Assembly (NCBI RefSeq): GCF_016106015.1
Contig: NZ_JACADQ010000009.1
Location: forward strand, 1 to 46,602
Length of the DNA stretch: 46,602 nucleotides
Source: Neoroseomonas rubea
GTDB lineage: Bacteria; Pseudomonadota; Alphaproteobacteria; Acetobacterales; Acetobacteraceae
Reading direction: 5' to 3'
Each line of letters opens with the position of its first letter. The first letter of the stretch is position 1. Under the pieces are notes generated by a model, which saw only the letters and a program-made list of their open reading frames with translations, made no database searches and was not told the origin of the DNA. Below, one piece after another: positions 1 to 7,997 of the stretch. The translations under genes were made by a program, and so were the position numbers.

Positions 1-717
1 CGGGCAGCGGGCGCCTCCCCCGGTTCGAGTGCGGCTGGGGTTCAGGCGTGCGCTCTCCCGGTCGCGCATGTGACGCTGCTCTCCCGCACCGCGCGGGAGA
101 TCGAGGCGGCGGCCGAGGCGATCCGCGCCCGCGGCGGGGCGGCCGATACGCTGGTGCTCGACGTGCTGGACGCCGACGCCGCCGCGCGCGCCATCGCCGC
201 GCGGGAACCCTACGAGGTGCTGGTGAACAATGCCGGCACCAACCGGCCGAAGCCCTTCGTCGACGTCACGCAGGACGATTTCGACGCGGTGATGGACCTG
301 AACCTCCGTGCCGCCTTCTTCCTCGCCCAGTCGGTCGCGCGGCGGCTGCTCGCGGCGGGGCGCGGCGGGTCGATCATCAACGTCTCGTCCCAGATGGGCC
401 ATGTCGGCGCGGCGAACCGGACCATCTACTGCGCGTCCAAATGGGCGATCGAGGGGCTGACCAAGGCGATGGCGGTGGAACTCGCCCCGCACGGCATCCG
501 CGTGAACACGCTCGGCCCCACCTTCATCGAGACGCCGCTGACCAAGCCCTTCTTCGAGGACGCCGCCTTCAAGGCGAGCGTGCTGACAAAGATCAAGCTC
601 GGCCGCATCGGCCAGGTCGAGGACCTGATGGGCGCGGTCCTGTTCCTCGCCTCCGACGCCTCGGCGTTGATGACCGGCTCGGCGCTGGTGGTGGACGGCG
701 GCTGGACGGCGGATTGA
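1..717 (+). CDS. SDR family oxidoreductase, 5' end outside window
   Basis: Classical short-chain dehydrogenase/reductase, an NAD(P)-dependent cytosolic enzyme that interconverts an alcohol and a ketone. The frame is open from the first base, so the true start lies upstream; the first internal start codon is near 70. Visible motifs are NNAG, the catalytic Ser in INVSS, the YCASK catalytic Tyr/Lys, and the C-terminal signature ending in VVDGG. The cofactor-binding glycine motif should fall at about 10-30. There the frame reads GASPGSS instead of the usual GASxGIG, although the spacing to the next conserved strand (HVTLLSR) is exactly what the family has. The gene converges on the binding-protein gene ending at 724. 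Family assignment is firm; substrate is unknown and the altered motif leaves activity uncertain. Confidence 0.85.
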   Translation, partial: RAAGASPGSSAAGVQACALPVAHVTLLSRTAREIEAAAEAIRARGGAADTLVLDVLDADAAARAIAAREPYEVLVNNAGTNRPKPFVDVTQDDFDAVMDLNLRAAFFLAQSVARRLLAAGRGGSIINVSSQMGHVGAANRTIYCASKWAIEGLTKAMAVELAPHGIRVNTLGPTFIETPLTKPFFEDAAFKASVLTKIKLGRIGQVEDLMGAVLFLASDASALMTGSALVVDGGWTAD

Positions 718-723
718 CGCCGG

Positions 724-1698
724 TCAGGACGGGCGCAGCCCGGCGAGTTGCGCCGCGCGGCGGGCATTCTCCAGTTCCTGCGCGAGGAAGGCGGCGAAGC
801 CGTCCGGCGTGCGCTGCGCGGGCGCGCTCGGCACGGCGCCGACCTCGGCGATGCGGGAGATCACGGCCGCGTCCTGCAGCGTCGCGAGCAGGGCGCGGCT
901 GAGCGCCGTCGTCACCTCCGCCGGCACGCCGGAAGGGGCGAGCAGCCCGCCGTAGCTGCCGGCGGTGAAGCCGGGCAGCCCGGCCTCGATGAAAGTCTGC
1001 ACGCCGGGCAGGACGGGCGAGCGTTCCTTCGCCGCGATCGCCACGATCGGCGCGGAGCCGTCGCGGTGCTGCGGCAGGGCGGAGGGCAGTTCCACCATGC
1101 CGGCATCGACCGTGCCGTTGATCAGGTCCGGGATCATGGCGCTGCCGCCGCGATAGGGGACATGCGTCGCGCGCACATTCGCCCCGGCCATGACGAGTTC
1201 CAGGGCGAGATGCGCGGCGCTGCCGCTGCCCGGCGTCGCCACCGTCACCTGCCCCGGCCGGGCGCGCATCAGCGCCAGCAACTCGGTGAGCGAGCGCGCC
1301 GGCGTGCGCGCGCTGACCTGGCAGATCATGGGCAGGATGCCGACCAGGCCGATGGGACGGAAGTCGCGCAGCACGTCATAGGGGATGTTGGCCTGCAGCA
1401 CCGGGTTCGCGGTGAGCGGCCCGCCCGCGCCGAACAGCAGCGTGTAGCCATCGGCGGTCGTCTTCGCGACGAAATCCGCGCCGACGCTGCCGCCCGCGCC
1501 CGTGCGGTTTTCCACGACCATCGGTCGGCCCAGGCGCTCGGCCATCGACGTGGTCAGGATGCGCGCGAGGATGTCGGTGTTTCCGCCCGCGGCGAAGGGC
1601 ACGATCACGCGGATGGGCCGGTCGGGATAGGCCGCAAGGGCGGGGCGGTGCAGCGCGACGAGCGCAGGGGACGCAAGCAGCAGGCGGCGTGACAGCAT
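724..1698 (-). CDS. Bug/TctC family tripartite tricarboxylate transporter substrate-binding protein
   Basis: Periplasmic binding protein of the Bug (TctC) family, which captures carboxylates or related small organic molecules. The ATG at 1698 is preferred over one seven codons upstream because GGAGGA precedes it. The N-terminus MLSRRLLLASPALVALHRPALA is a typical Sec signal peptide. Family blocks follow: YPDRPIRVIVPFAAGGNTD, ENRTGAGGSVGADFVAKTTADGYTLLFG, a central HVPYRGG and a C-terminal AGLPGFTAGSYGGLLAP. The length of about 324 residues is normal. No TctA/TctB membrane partners are nearby; solitary Bug genes are common in this lineage. It is divergent from the aldo/keto reductase. The ligand cannot be told from sequence. 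Confidence 0.92.
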   Translation of the reverse strand: MLSRRLLLASPALVALHRPALAAYPDRPIRVIVPFAAGGNTDILARILTTSMAERLGRPMVVENRTGAGGSVGADFVAKTTADGYTLLFGAGGPLTANPVLQANIPYDVLRDFRPIGLVGILPMICQVSARTPARSLTELLALMRARPGQVTVATPGSGSAAHLALELVMAGANVRATHVPYRGGSAMIPDLINGTVDAGMVELPSALPQHRDGSAPIVAIAAKERSPVLPGVQTFIEAGLPGFTAGSYGGLLAPSGVPAEVTTALSRALLATLQDAAVISRIAEVGAVPSAPAQRTPDGFAAFLAQELENARRAAQLAGLRPS

Positions 1699-1831
1699 GG
1701 ATCTTCCTCCGTCCGGCATCTGCGGCCGTTGGCTTCAGCCTTGCATCGCGGCGGCCGCGCGGCAATGGCGCGCGCTTGCGGCACCTGCGCGCGCGGCGCA
1801 GCATCGCGGCCGGTCGAAGGGACGGGAACTG

Positions 1832-2809
1832 ATGGAACAGCGGCGACTGGGACGGACCGGGATCATGGTCTCGGTGCTCGGCTACGGATGCGGGGCGATT
1901 GGCGGGCTGATGGTGAAGGGCACGGCGGCCGAGCAGGACCGCGCCATCGGCCGCGCCATCGACCAGGGCGTCACCTATTTCGACACCGCCGCGGCCTATG
2001 GGGATGGCGTGTCGGAGACGAATCTCGGCCGCGCCCTGAAGGGTCTGAACGCGAAGGTCACGGTCGGCACAAAGGTGCGCATCCGCGGCGAGCAGCGCGG
2101 CGACATCGGCGGCGCGATCGTCGCGTCCGTGGAGGCGAGCCTCGCGCGGCTGGGGCGCGACAGCGTCGACATCCTGCACCTGCACGAGCCCATCACGCGC
2201 GATGGCGCGCCGCCGACCTTCACGGCCGACGCCATCCTGCACGACGCGGTGCCGGTGCTGCAGCGGCTGCGCGATGGGGGGAAGTTCCGCCACTACGGCA
2301 TCACCGGCCTGGGCGAGGCGAGCGAGATCCGCCGCGTGCTGGAGCAGGGCGGCTTCGCGACGGCGCAGATGCCCTACAACATCCTCAACCCGAGCGGCCT
2401 CGTGCCACTGCCGGCGGGATCGGCCATGCCGGACCTCGGCGGCTGCATCCGGCACGCGGCGTCGATCGATGTCGGCGTCATGGCGATCCGCATCCTCGCC
2501 GGCGGCGCGCTGAGCGGGAGCGAGGCGCGCAGCGCGCTCGGCGTGCCCTCGGTCGCGCCGATCGCCTCCGGCGCATCCTACGCCGCCGATGTCGCCGCGG
2601 CGCGGCGGCTGCTGCCGGTGATCGAGGCCGGCCACGCGACGGACCTGGTGGAACTCGCGCTGCGCTACGCCGCGATGCCGCGGGAGATCCCGACGGTGCT
2701 GGTCGGCACCTCGAGCAGCGCCGAACTCGACCACGCCGTGGCCGCGATCACCAAGGGGCCGCTGCCGGCGGAGGCGCTTGGGATGATCGCGGCGATCCAG
2801 GCGGGCTGA
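1832..2809 (+). CDS. aldo/keto reductase
   Basis: NADPH-dependent aldo/keto reductase with a cytosolic (beta/alpha)8 barrel. The start MEQRRLGRTGIMVSVLGYG matches the usual N-terminus of the family and follows a purine-rich GAAGGGA. Conserved parts are YFDTAAAYGDGVSE (catalytic Asp and Tyr), GTKV (catalytic Lys), a histidine in the LHLHEP strand and VLVGTSSSAEL near the cofactor site. At 325 residues the length is typical. It is divergent from the Bug binding protein, with 133 bp between the starts that must hold both promoters. Substrate unknown. Confidence 0.9.
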   Translation: MEQRRLGRTGIMVSVLGYGCGAIGGLMVKGTAAEQDRAIGRAIDQGVTYFDTAAAYGDGVSETNLGRALKGLNAKVTVGTKVRIRGEQRGDIGGAIVASVEASLARLGRDSVDILHLHEPITRDGAPPTFTADAILHDAVPVLQRLRDGGKFRHYGITGLGEASEIRRVLEQGGFATAQMPYNILNPSGLVPLPAGSAMPDLGGCIRHAASIDVGVMAIRILAGGALSGSEARSALGVPSVAPIASGASYAADVAAARRLLPVIEAGHATDLVELALRYAAMPREIPTVLVGTSSSAELDHAVAAITKGPLPAEALGMIAAIQAG

Positions 2810-3299
2810 CGGTCGAACCTGCGCCTTGGTTGCAATGGAGCTGACGGGCGCCGTTGCTGCCAGGGCGTGCCGTCACGATCCGTGCAACGCTGCGCCGCAC
2901 GCGTGGAATGATTTGGGAAGGCTTGGCGTCCCGTATGCGACGAACCTGCGAACTGGTGCGAATGCGTAGCAATGGGTGCGTAGGCGGTCAGCCACGTACC
3001 AAAGATTCGAATGGCGCTTGGTCCGCCAGTTCCCATGGCCAACCCGCTCTCTCCTTGGCAGACCGTCGCGCTGAGACGCAGGTTTTCTGCGGTTTCCAGG
3101 CTGGACTTGTTGACCGGCTTGAAGCCGAGGCGGCCGAAAATCGCTCTCCGGCGGCGAATTCTCTCCCGGGCTCGTGACTTGGCCGATTTGGTACGTGACT
3201 CAAGCACCTAGGTCCAAGGCCGGTTTCAACCCGGTGGGCACTTGCCGTGTTTCGCATTCCACTTGCCAGGTTCCGCACCTTGAAAGTGACCTGACCCCC
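2810..3299. other. gene-free interval carrying repeat copy A
   Basis: 490 bp between the aldo/keto reductase and soxA with no supportable gene. Its right half is copy A of a dispersed repeat (3022-3195). The left half (2820-3010) has lower G+C than the flanking genes and no recognised motif. It lies directly behind the 3' end of soxA, where soxB stands in canonical sox operons. Confidence 0.7.
3022..3195 (+). repeat. dispersed repeat, copy A
   Basis: Aligns without gaps to 20534-20707; my hand count gives about 127 of 174 identical bases. A shorter related stretch is at 16895-16970. Shared blocks include TCCGCCAGTTCCCAT, CGCTCTC, TCGCGCTGAG, GGCCGAAA and TGACTTGGCCGATTT. All copies have the same orientation and lie in gene-free intervals. 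No transposase or clear terminal inverted repeat is visible. Confidence 0.8.
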
Positions 3300-4040
3300 T
3301 CAGCGCCGCAGCCCCGGCGCCTCGACCGGTTGCCCGTTCGCCCGGGCGGCCAGCAACAGCTCCAGCGCCAGGTATTCGGGCGAGCCCAGCGGGAACTGCT
3401 CCGCCCGCACGCCCAGCGAACACGCCCGCAGCCGGCGATGCAGCGAGCCCAGCGTGTTCCATTCCAGCCGATAGGCCGGATAGCCGGTGGGCAGGCCGTT
3501 CGAGATCACGTCGCCGCGCAGCCGGCGACCGGCATTATCGTCGTGGCATTGCCCGCAGGACAGGTTGAGCTGCCCCTGCCGCATGCCAAACAGGCGCCGC
3601 CCTTCCTCGAGGAACGCGGCGGCGGGCCCGTCGGTCGCGACGCTGACCGGCAGGCCGCGCGACCGCTGCGCGATGGCGGCGGTGAGGGAGAGCAGCGGCT
3701 CGCTCTCGTAGCCGAAGGCGGCCTCGCCCTGGTGTTCGGTTCGGCAGCGCTCGATCCGGCCTTCGAGATTCAGCAAAGCCCCGTCTGCCGCAACCGTCGG
3801 GTAACGCGCCGAGACACCCCGCATCCCCGCGATGTCGCCGTGGCAGGAGGCGCAGCTGCGCGCGCCGCGCCGCCACAGCGCCTCCCCTTCCTCGACCCAC
3901 AGCCATCCCGGATGGCGCGACGGATCGTCCTGCTGCGCGCGGAGTTCCGGGGAAAGATAATCGCGCGAGGGCCTGATCTCGGCCGCCCCGGCGAGCGTGG
4001 CGCAGGCCAGCAGGGCGAAGCCGGCGGCGGCGCGGATCAC
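3300..4040 (-). CDS. soxA: SoxA, sulfur-oxidation c-type cytochrome (diheme type)
   Basis: SoxA is one half of the periplasmic SoxXA cytochrome, which oxidatively couples thiosulfate to the SoxY carrier cysteine. The start is a GTG overlapping the soxZ stop (GTGA), giving a signal peptide ending near TLAGA. Two CxxCH haem sites are visible, CASCH and CGQCH, with CRTEHQ and RACSLG supplying the usual cysteine ligands. The C-terminus SPEYLALELLLAARANGQPVEAPGLRR is typical of SoxA. At 246 residues it is near normal length. It is the last gene of soxXYZA. Downstream is a repeat-bearing non-coding interval, not soxB. Confidence 0.93.
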   Translation of the reverse strand: MIRAAAGFALLACATLAGAAEIRPSRDYLSPELRAQQDDPSRHPGWLWVEEGEALWRRGARSCASCHGDIAGMRGVSARYPTVAADGALLNLEGRIERCRTEHQGEAAFGYESEPLLSLTAAIAQRSRGLPVSVATDGPAAAFLEEGRRLFGMRQGQLNLSCGQCHDDNAGRRLRGDVISNGLPTGYPAYRLEWNTLGSLHRRLRACSLGVRAEQFPLGSPEYLALELLLAARANGQPVEAPGLRR

Positions 4041-4363
4041 GTCACGACGAGGCGCGCCTCGCGCCGGTAGACGGCGCCGCCATCCTCCTGCCACTCGAAC
4101 ACCAGGTCGCCCGTCTCGGTCGCGACCGTGGTGAACTCGACATAGGGATTGGCCGCGATCCCGGAGGATAGCGCCATGCGGAACACCTCCTCCCCCGCAT
4201 AGGTCACGCGCAGGGTGTGCAGGATGTGGCGCGGCAGGGGCGTCAGGCCGGGCCCGTCGAAGCCGCGTTCCATCGGGTGGCGCACCAGGACGCGCACGCT
4301 CACAACCTCCCCCCGCCGCGCGGTCTCGGGCAGGGTGATGCGGGCGGGGATGCTGGCAGCCAT
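4037..4363 (-). CDS. soxZ: SoxZ, sulfur-compound chelating subunit
   Basis: SoxZ forms the SoxYZ heterodimer that carries sulfur intermediates during thiosulfate oxidation. The 108-residue product has the family core: GEVVSVRVLVRHPMERGF, PRHILHTLRVTYAGEEVF and IAANPYVEFTT followed by FEWQEDGG. It has no signal peptide; in known systems SoxZ is exported together with SoxY by the Tat route. Its ATG is one base from the soxY stop, and its own stop overlaps the GTG of soxA, so translation is probably coupled throughout. Confidence 0.95.
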   Translation of the reverse strand: MAASIPARITLPETARRGEVVSVRVLVRHPMERGFDGPGLTPLPRHILHTLRVTYAGEEVFRMALSSGIAANPYVEFTTVATETGDLVFEWQEDGGAVYRREARLVVT

Positions 4364-4364
4364 C

Positions 4365-4817
4365 TCAGCCCCCGTCCACGCAGGCGCCGAGGATCACGAT
4401 CACCTCCCGCGAGGCGCGGTGGACTGCGCCGGCGCTGGTCTCGGCCAGCACCGTGACGGTCTGGGTGGTCGCGAGGCGGATGCGCGTCGCGACCTCGGCG
4501 CGCCCCGCGCGCGGCGAGAGGGCGAAGGTCGCGACGCGCGGAACCGGGTTCTTCTCCGACAGGATGTGGATGGCCGTGACGTGGTCGGCCGCCGTCATAG
4601 GGCTCGCGACCTTCACCGCGATGTCGACCGAATTGCCGTTCTCCGACAGCTGCGGCACCTCCAGGGCGATGCCGTCGGCGCGCGGCGCGCGGCCGGCGAG
4701 GATGGTGCGCTCGGCCGCCGCGAAATCCTCGGCCGGGGGGCGCTGGGCTATGGCCGCGCGCGGCCCGGCGGCGGCCAGCGGCATGGCGAGCAGCGTGCGT
4801 CGCGGCATACGTCTCAT
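4365..4817 (-). CDS. soxY: SoxY, sulfur carrier subunit with altered C-terminal tail
   Basis: SoxY carries thiosulfate-derived sulfur on a cysteine at the end of a flexible tail. The 150-residue product starts MRRMPRRTLLAMPLAAAGP, a twin-arginine-like export signal, although the classic SRRxFL box is weak. The body matches SoxY: VPQLSENGNSV, ASPMTAADHVTAIHILSEKNP and ATRIRLATTQTV. The tail reads GACVDGG instead of the canonical GGCGG, so the cysteine is five residues from the end and not three. This could alter presentation to partner enzymes. A second start at 4808 is possible. It follows soxX directly. Confidence 0.92.
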   Translation of the reverse strand: MRRMPRRTLLAMPLAAAGPRAAIAQRPPAEDFAAAERTILAGRAPRADGIALEVPQLSENGNSVDIAVKVASPMTAADHVTAIHILSEKNPVPRVATFALSPRAGRAEVATRIRLATTQTVTVLAETSAGAVHRASREVIVILGACVDGG

Positions 4818-4821
4818 CGTC

Positions 4822-5262
4822 CTAGTCCCCCAGCGTGGCCAGGTAGGCCACGACGTCCTCGATCTCCTGCGCCGACAGGACGGGCCGCCCGCGCCAGCGC
4901 GGATCCACATTCGCGAGCCCGTCCACCCGGTGGTAGGCTGGCATCGCGGCAGCCGGGTTCAGCAGCGTCGGGTCCACCAGGCGCAGGCGGATCTGTCCTG
5001 GCGTCAACCGCGCGCCGACGCCGGCGAGCGGCGGGCCGACCTCCCCCATGAAGCGCTCGGTCGCGTCCGGGATGGAATGGCAGATCAGGCAATTGGCCGT
5101 CTCCCGGTTCCTCACCACCGCCGCGCCGCGCGCCGCATTCCCGACGCGCCCTTCGAGCGGCGCCGCGATGGCGTCGCCCGTGACCGCGAAGGACGCCACC
5201 TGGCCCGCCGCCGGCGCGGCGGCAAGCAGCAGCGCGAGCAGGACGACGCCGCGCGCCGTCAA
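4822..5262 (-). CDS. soxX: SoxX, sulfur-oxidation monohaem cytochrome c
   Basis: Small cytochrome subunit of SoxXA. One haem site NCLICH and the methionine ligand region AMPAYHRVDG are conserved, and DVVAYLATL ends the fold. No ATG is available. A TTG at 5262 overlaps the stop of the upstream molybdopterin gene (TTGA) and gives a good signal peptide (LTARGVVLLALLLAAAPAAG), so I take it as the start, giving 146 residues. Translation is therefore likely coupled to the molybdenum enzyme gene. That physical link is unusual for soxX and may mean the cytochrome also serves the hydroxylase; this is inference only. Confidence 0.9.
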   Translation of the reverse strand: MTARGVVLLALLLAAAPAAGQVASFAVTGDAIAAPLEGRVGNAARGAAVVRNRETANCLICHSIPDATERFMGEVGPPLAGVGARLTPGQIRLRLVDPTLLNPAAAMPAYHRVDGLANVDPRWRGRPVLSAQEIEDVVAYLATLGD

Positions 5263-7442
5263 GCGCGCCGCAGGTCCTGGTCCTTCAGCGGCACCGAGCG
5301 GATGCGCTTGCCGGTCGCCGCGAAGATCGCGTTCAGCACGGCCGGCGCGGCGACCATTATGGTCGGCTCCCCCACGCCGCCCCAGAAGCCGCCGGAGGGC
5401 ATGACGATCGTCTCGACCTTCGGCATCTCCGCCAGGCGCAGCACGTTGTAGGTGTCGAAGTTGGTCTGCTCGATCGCGCCGTCCTTCACGGTGCACTCGC
5501 CATAGAGCAGCGCCGAGAGGCCATAGACGAAGGACCCCTCGACCTGCATCTCGATCTGCTTCGGGTTCACCGCGACGCCGCAGTCGGTCGCGGCGACGAT
5601 GCGGTGGATCGTGAGCTCGCCGCGCGGGCTGACCGAAACCTCCGCCGCGGCGGCTACGTAGGAGCCGAAGCCCATCTGCTGCGCGATGCCGCGGCCCTGT
5701 ACGCCGGCGGGCAGCGGCCCGCCCCAGCCGATGCGCTCGGCCACCGCGTCGAGCACCGCGCGGTGCTTCGGGTGGTTCGCCATCAGCTTGCGCCGCAGCG
5801 CGAGCGGGTCCTGGTTCGTCGCGTGCGCGACCTCGTCCAGGAAGCATTCCAGGTAGATGGCGTTCTGGTTGTGGTTCACGCCGCGCCAGAAATGCGGCGG
5901 CACATGCGTGTTCCGCATGGCGTGGTCGATCAGCAGGTTGGGGAAGGTATAGCCGATCGCGCTTTCCGCCCCGCTCGCGTTCAGCCCCTGGAACTGCACC
6001 GGGTCACGGCCGTTCTGCAGCGCGTTCGGAAAGACGAAGGACAGGATCGACTGCCCCGAGATGCGCATGTGCAGGCCGGTGACCTCGCCATTCGCGTCGA
6101 GGCCGGCGGTGAGCTTGCACTTGGTGACGGGGTGGTAGCGGCCCTGCACCATGTCCTCCTCGCGCGTCCACATCGTCTTGATGGGAACGCCCGGGACCTG
6201 CCTGGCGATCAGCACCGCATCGGCCAGCCAGTCATGCGTCGTACGCCGACCGAAGCCGCCGCCGAGGTCCATGCGGTGGATGTCGCATTGCTGCTGCGGC
6301 AGGCCGGCGGCCTGGGAGGCCGCGACAAGCGCCGCCTCCCCGTTCTGGGTCGGGCACCAGACGTCGCAGCGCTGGGGCGTCCAGACCACGGTCGCGTTCA
6401 TCGGCTCCATGGGCGCGTGGTTCTGGAAGGGGTAGGAATAGACCGCCTCCACCTTCCGCGCCGCGCCGGCGATGGCCGCGCGGGCATCGCCCTGGCTGTT
6501 GCCGACGAAGGCCTCGGCGGCGTCCAGCCCCTCGGTCAGCCGGGCATCGATGGTGGCGGAGGAGACGCGCGCGTTCTCGCCCCCGTCCCATTCCACCGGC
6601 AGCGCGTCGAGCGCGGTCTTGGCCTGCCAGAAGGTGTCCGCGACCACGGCGACCGCATTCTCGCCCACCGCCAGCACGTGCCGCACGCCGGGGCGGTTGC
6701 GCACCGCCGCCGCGTCGAAGGACTTCACCCGCCCGCCGAAGACCGGGCAGCGCCGGGGCACGGCGACAAGCATCCCCGGCATCTTCAGGTCGGCGCCATA
6801 CACCAGCGCGCCCGTCGTCTTGGCCGCGGTGTCGAGCCGCGGCTTCGACTGGCCGATCACGGTCCATTCCCGCGGGTCCTTGAGCGGCACGGGATTGGGC
6901 GGCGTCAGGCGCGCGGCGGCGGCGGCCAGCTGGCCGTAGCGCAGCGTCCGCCCGGTCGGCGCGTGGGTGACGACGCTGTCCCGCGCCGAGCATTCCGCCG
7001 CCGGCACGCCCCATTGGCTGGCCGCGGCCTCGATCAGCATGATCCGGGCGGCGGCGCCGCCGCGGCGGACATAGTCCTGGCTCTGCCGGATGCCCTGGCT
7101 GCCGGCGGTCAGGAAGTTCCCCCAGGCGCGGTTGCGCGCCAGGCTCTGGCCGGGCGTGACGTATTCCGTCTCGATCCGCGACCAGTCGCAGTGCAGTTCC
7201 TCCGCGATCATCTGGCACAGGCCGGTGCGCGTCCCCTGGCCCATCTCGGAACGCGCCATGCGCAGCACGATGCGGTCGTCCGGATGGACCACGACCCAGG
7301 CGTTGATCTCGGGCGTCTGCGCCGGCGTGGCGGCGGCCTGCGCCAGCGCGCCCTTCGGCGCCAGGTGGAAGCCGACGACGAGCGCGCCCGCGCCCTTCAG
7401 CAGCGAACGGCGCGACGGGCGGATGCGGTCGATCTTGTTCAT
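5259..7442 (-). CDS. xanthine dehydrogenase-family molybdopterin-binding subunit (isoquinoline 1-oxidoreductase beta type)
   Basis: Large catalytic subunit of a molybdenum hydroxylase of the IorB/aldehyde dehydrogenase type, which hydroxylates an aldehyde or N-heterocycle with water-derived oxygen. The start at 7442 gives MNKIDRIRPSRRSLLKGAGA, a clear Tat signal, so the enzyme is probably periplasmic. Conserved features are MARSEMGQGTRTGLCQMIAEEL, GGGFGRRTTHDW, ARAFR-equivalent segment HFWRGVNHNQNAIYLECFLDEVA, and a C-terminal GGVGEPT holding the likely catalytic Glu. At 727 residues the length is normal. The (2Fe-2S) partner is upstream and soxX overlaps its stop codon. The dedicated cytochrome subunit often seen in such systems is missing. 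Confidence 0.92.
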   Translation of the reverse strand: MNKIDRIRPSRRSLLKGAGALVVGFHLAPKGALAQAAATPAQTPEINAWVVVHPDDRIVLRMARSEMGQGTRTGLCQMIAEELHCDWSRIETEYVTPGQSLARNRAWGNFLTAGSQGIRQSQDYVRRGGAAARIMLIEAAASQWGVPAAECSARDSVVTHAPTGRTLRYGQLAAAAARLTPPNPVPLKDPREWTVIGQSKPRLDTAAKTTGALVYGADLKMPGMLVAVPRRCPVFGGRVKSFDAAAVRNRPGVRHVLAVGENAVAVVADTFWQAKTALDALPVEWDGGENARVSSATIDARLTEGLDAAEAFVGNSQGDARAAIAGAARKVEAVYSYPFQNHAPMEPMNATVVWTPQRCDVWCPTQNGEAALVAASQAAGLPQQQCDIHRMDLGGGFGRRTTHDWLADAVLIARQVPGVPIKTMWTREEDMVQGRYHPVTKCKLTAGLDANGEVTGLHMRISGQSILSFVFPNALQNGRDPVQFQGLNASGAESAIGYTFPNLLIDHAMRNTHVPPHFWRGVNHNQNAIYLECFLDEVAHATNQDPLALRRKLMANHPKHRAVLDAVAERIGWGGPLPAGVQGRGIAQQMGFGSYVAAAAEVSVSPRGELTIHRIVAATDCGVAVNPKQIEMQVEGSFVYGLSALLYGECTVKDGAIEQTNFDTYNVLRLAEMPKVETIVMPSGGFWGGVGEPTIMVAAPAVLNAIFAATGKRIRSVPLKDQDLRRA

Positions 7443-7456
7443 GGCGGCGGCGCTCC

Positions 7457-7918
7457 TCAGCCCGAGGTCCGGCCGCGCACGGCCGCATGGATGCCGGCCC
7501 GTACCCGATTGTAGGTGCCGCAGCGGCAGATGTTGGTCATCGCCTCGTCGATGTCGGCATCGGTCGGCTGCGGCTTCTCGGCAAGCAGCGCGGCCGCGGC
7601 CATGATCATGCCGGACTGACAGAAGCCGCATTGCGGCACGTCGAGTTCCCGCCAAGCGCGCTGGATCGGATGGTTGCCGTCCGGCGACAGCCCCTCGATC
7701 GTCACGATCTTCTGGGTCTCGGACACCGCGGAGAGCAGCGTGGCGCAGGAGCGGATCGGCTGCCCGTCGATGTGCACGGTGCAGGCGCCGCACGCGGCGA
7801 TGCCGCAGCCATACTTCGTGCCGGTCAGGCCGACATGGTCCCGGATTGCCCAGAGAAGGGGCGTGTCGGGGTCGGCGTTCACCTCGACAAGGCGTCCGTT
7901 GACGTTGAGGCGGGTCAT
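7457..7918 (-). CDS. (2Fe-2S)-binding protein, small subunit of molybdenum hydroxylase
   Basis: Iron-sulfur subunit that passes electrons from the molybdenum cofactor. The 153-residue product has the plant-ferredoxin-like cluster motif ([13 protein letters not shown] and a later Cys in RSCATLL), then the hydroxylase-specific second cluster ([11 protein letters not shown] and [10 protein letters not shown]). The start at 7918, MTRLNVNGR, is preferred over an upstream ATG because GGGAG lies about 11 bases before it and homologues begin here. It lacks a signal peptide, as expected for a partner that travels with the Tat-exported large subunit. It is 14 bp upstream of that gene and is the first gene of the hydroxylase-sox operon. 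Confidence 0.93.
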   Translation of the reverse strand: MTRLNVNGRLVEVNADPDTPLLWAIRDHVGLTGTKYGCGIAACGACTVHIDGQPIRSCATLLSAVSETQKIVTIEGLSPDGNHPIQRAWRELDVPQCGFCQSGMIMAAAALLAEKPQPTDADIDEAMTNICRCGTYNRVRAGIHAAVRGRTSG

Positions 7919-7997
7919 GGCGATGGCGTGCTCCCTGCCCGAGACGCGCTGCTCGCCTCGGCTCGGGGGGACCATAGCCTCCCTCGCGGCGTTTTCG

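Noticed and set aside
2665-3207. 180-aa minus-strand frame between the aldo/keto reductase and sox genes
   Set aside because: Runs into the reductase gene and the repeat, with no start signal or family features.
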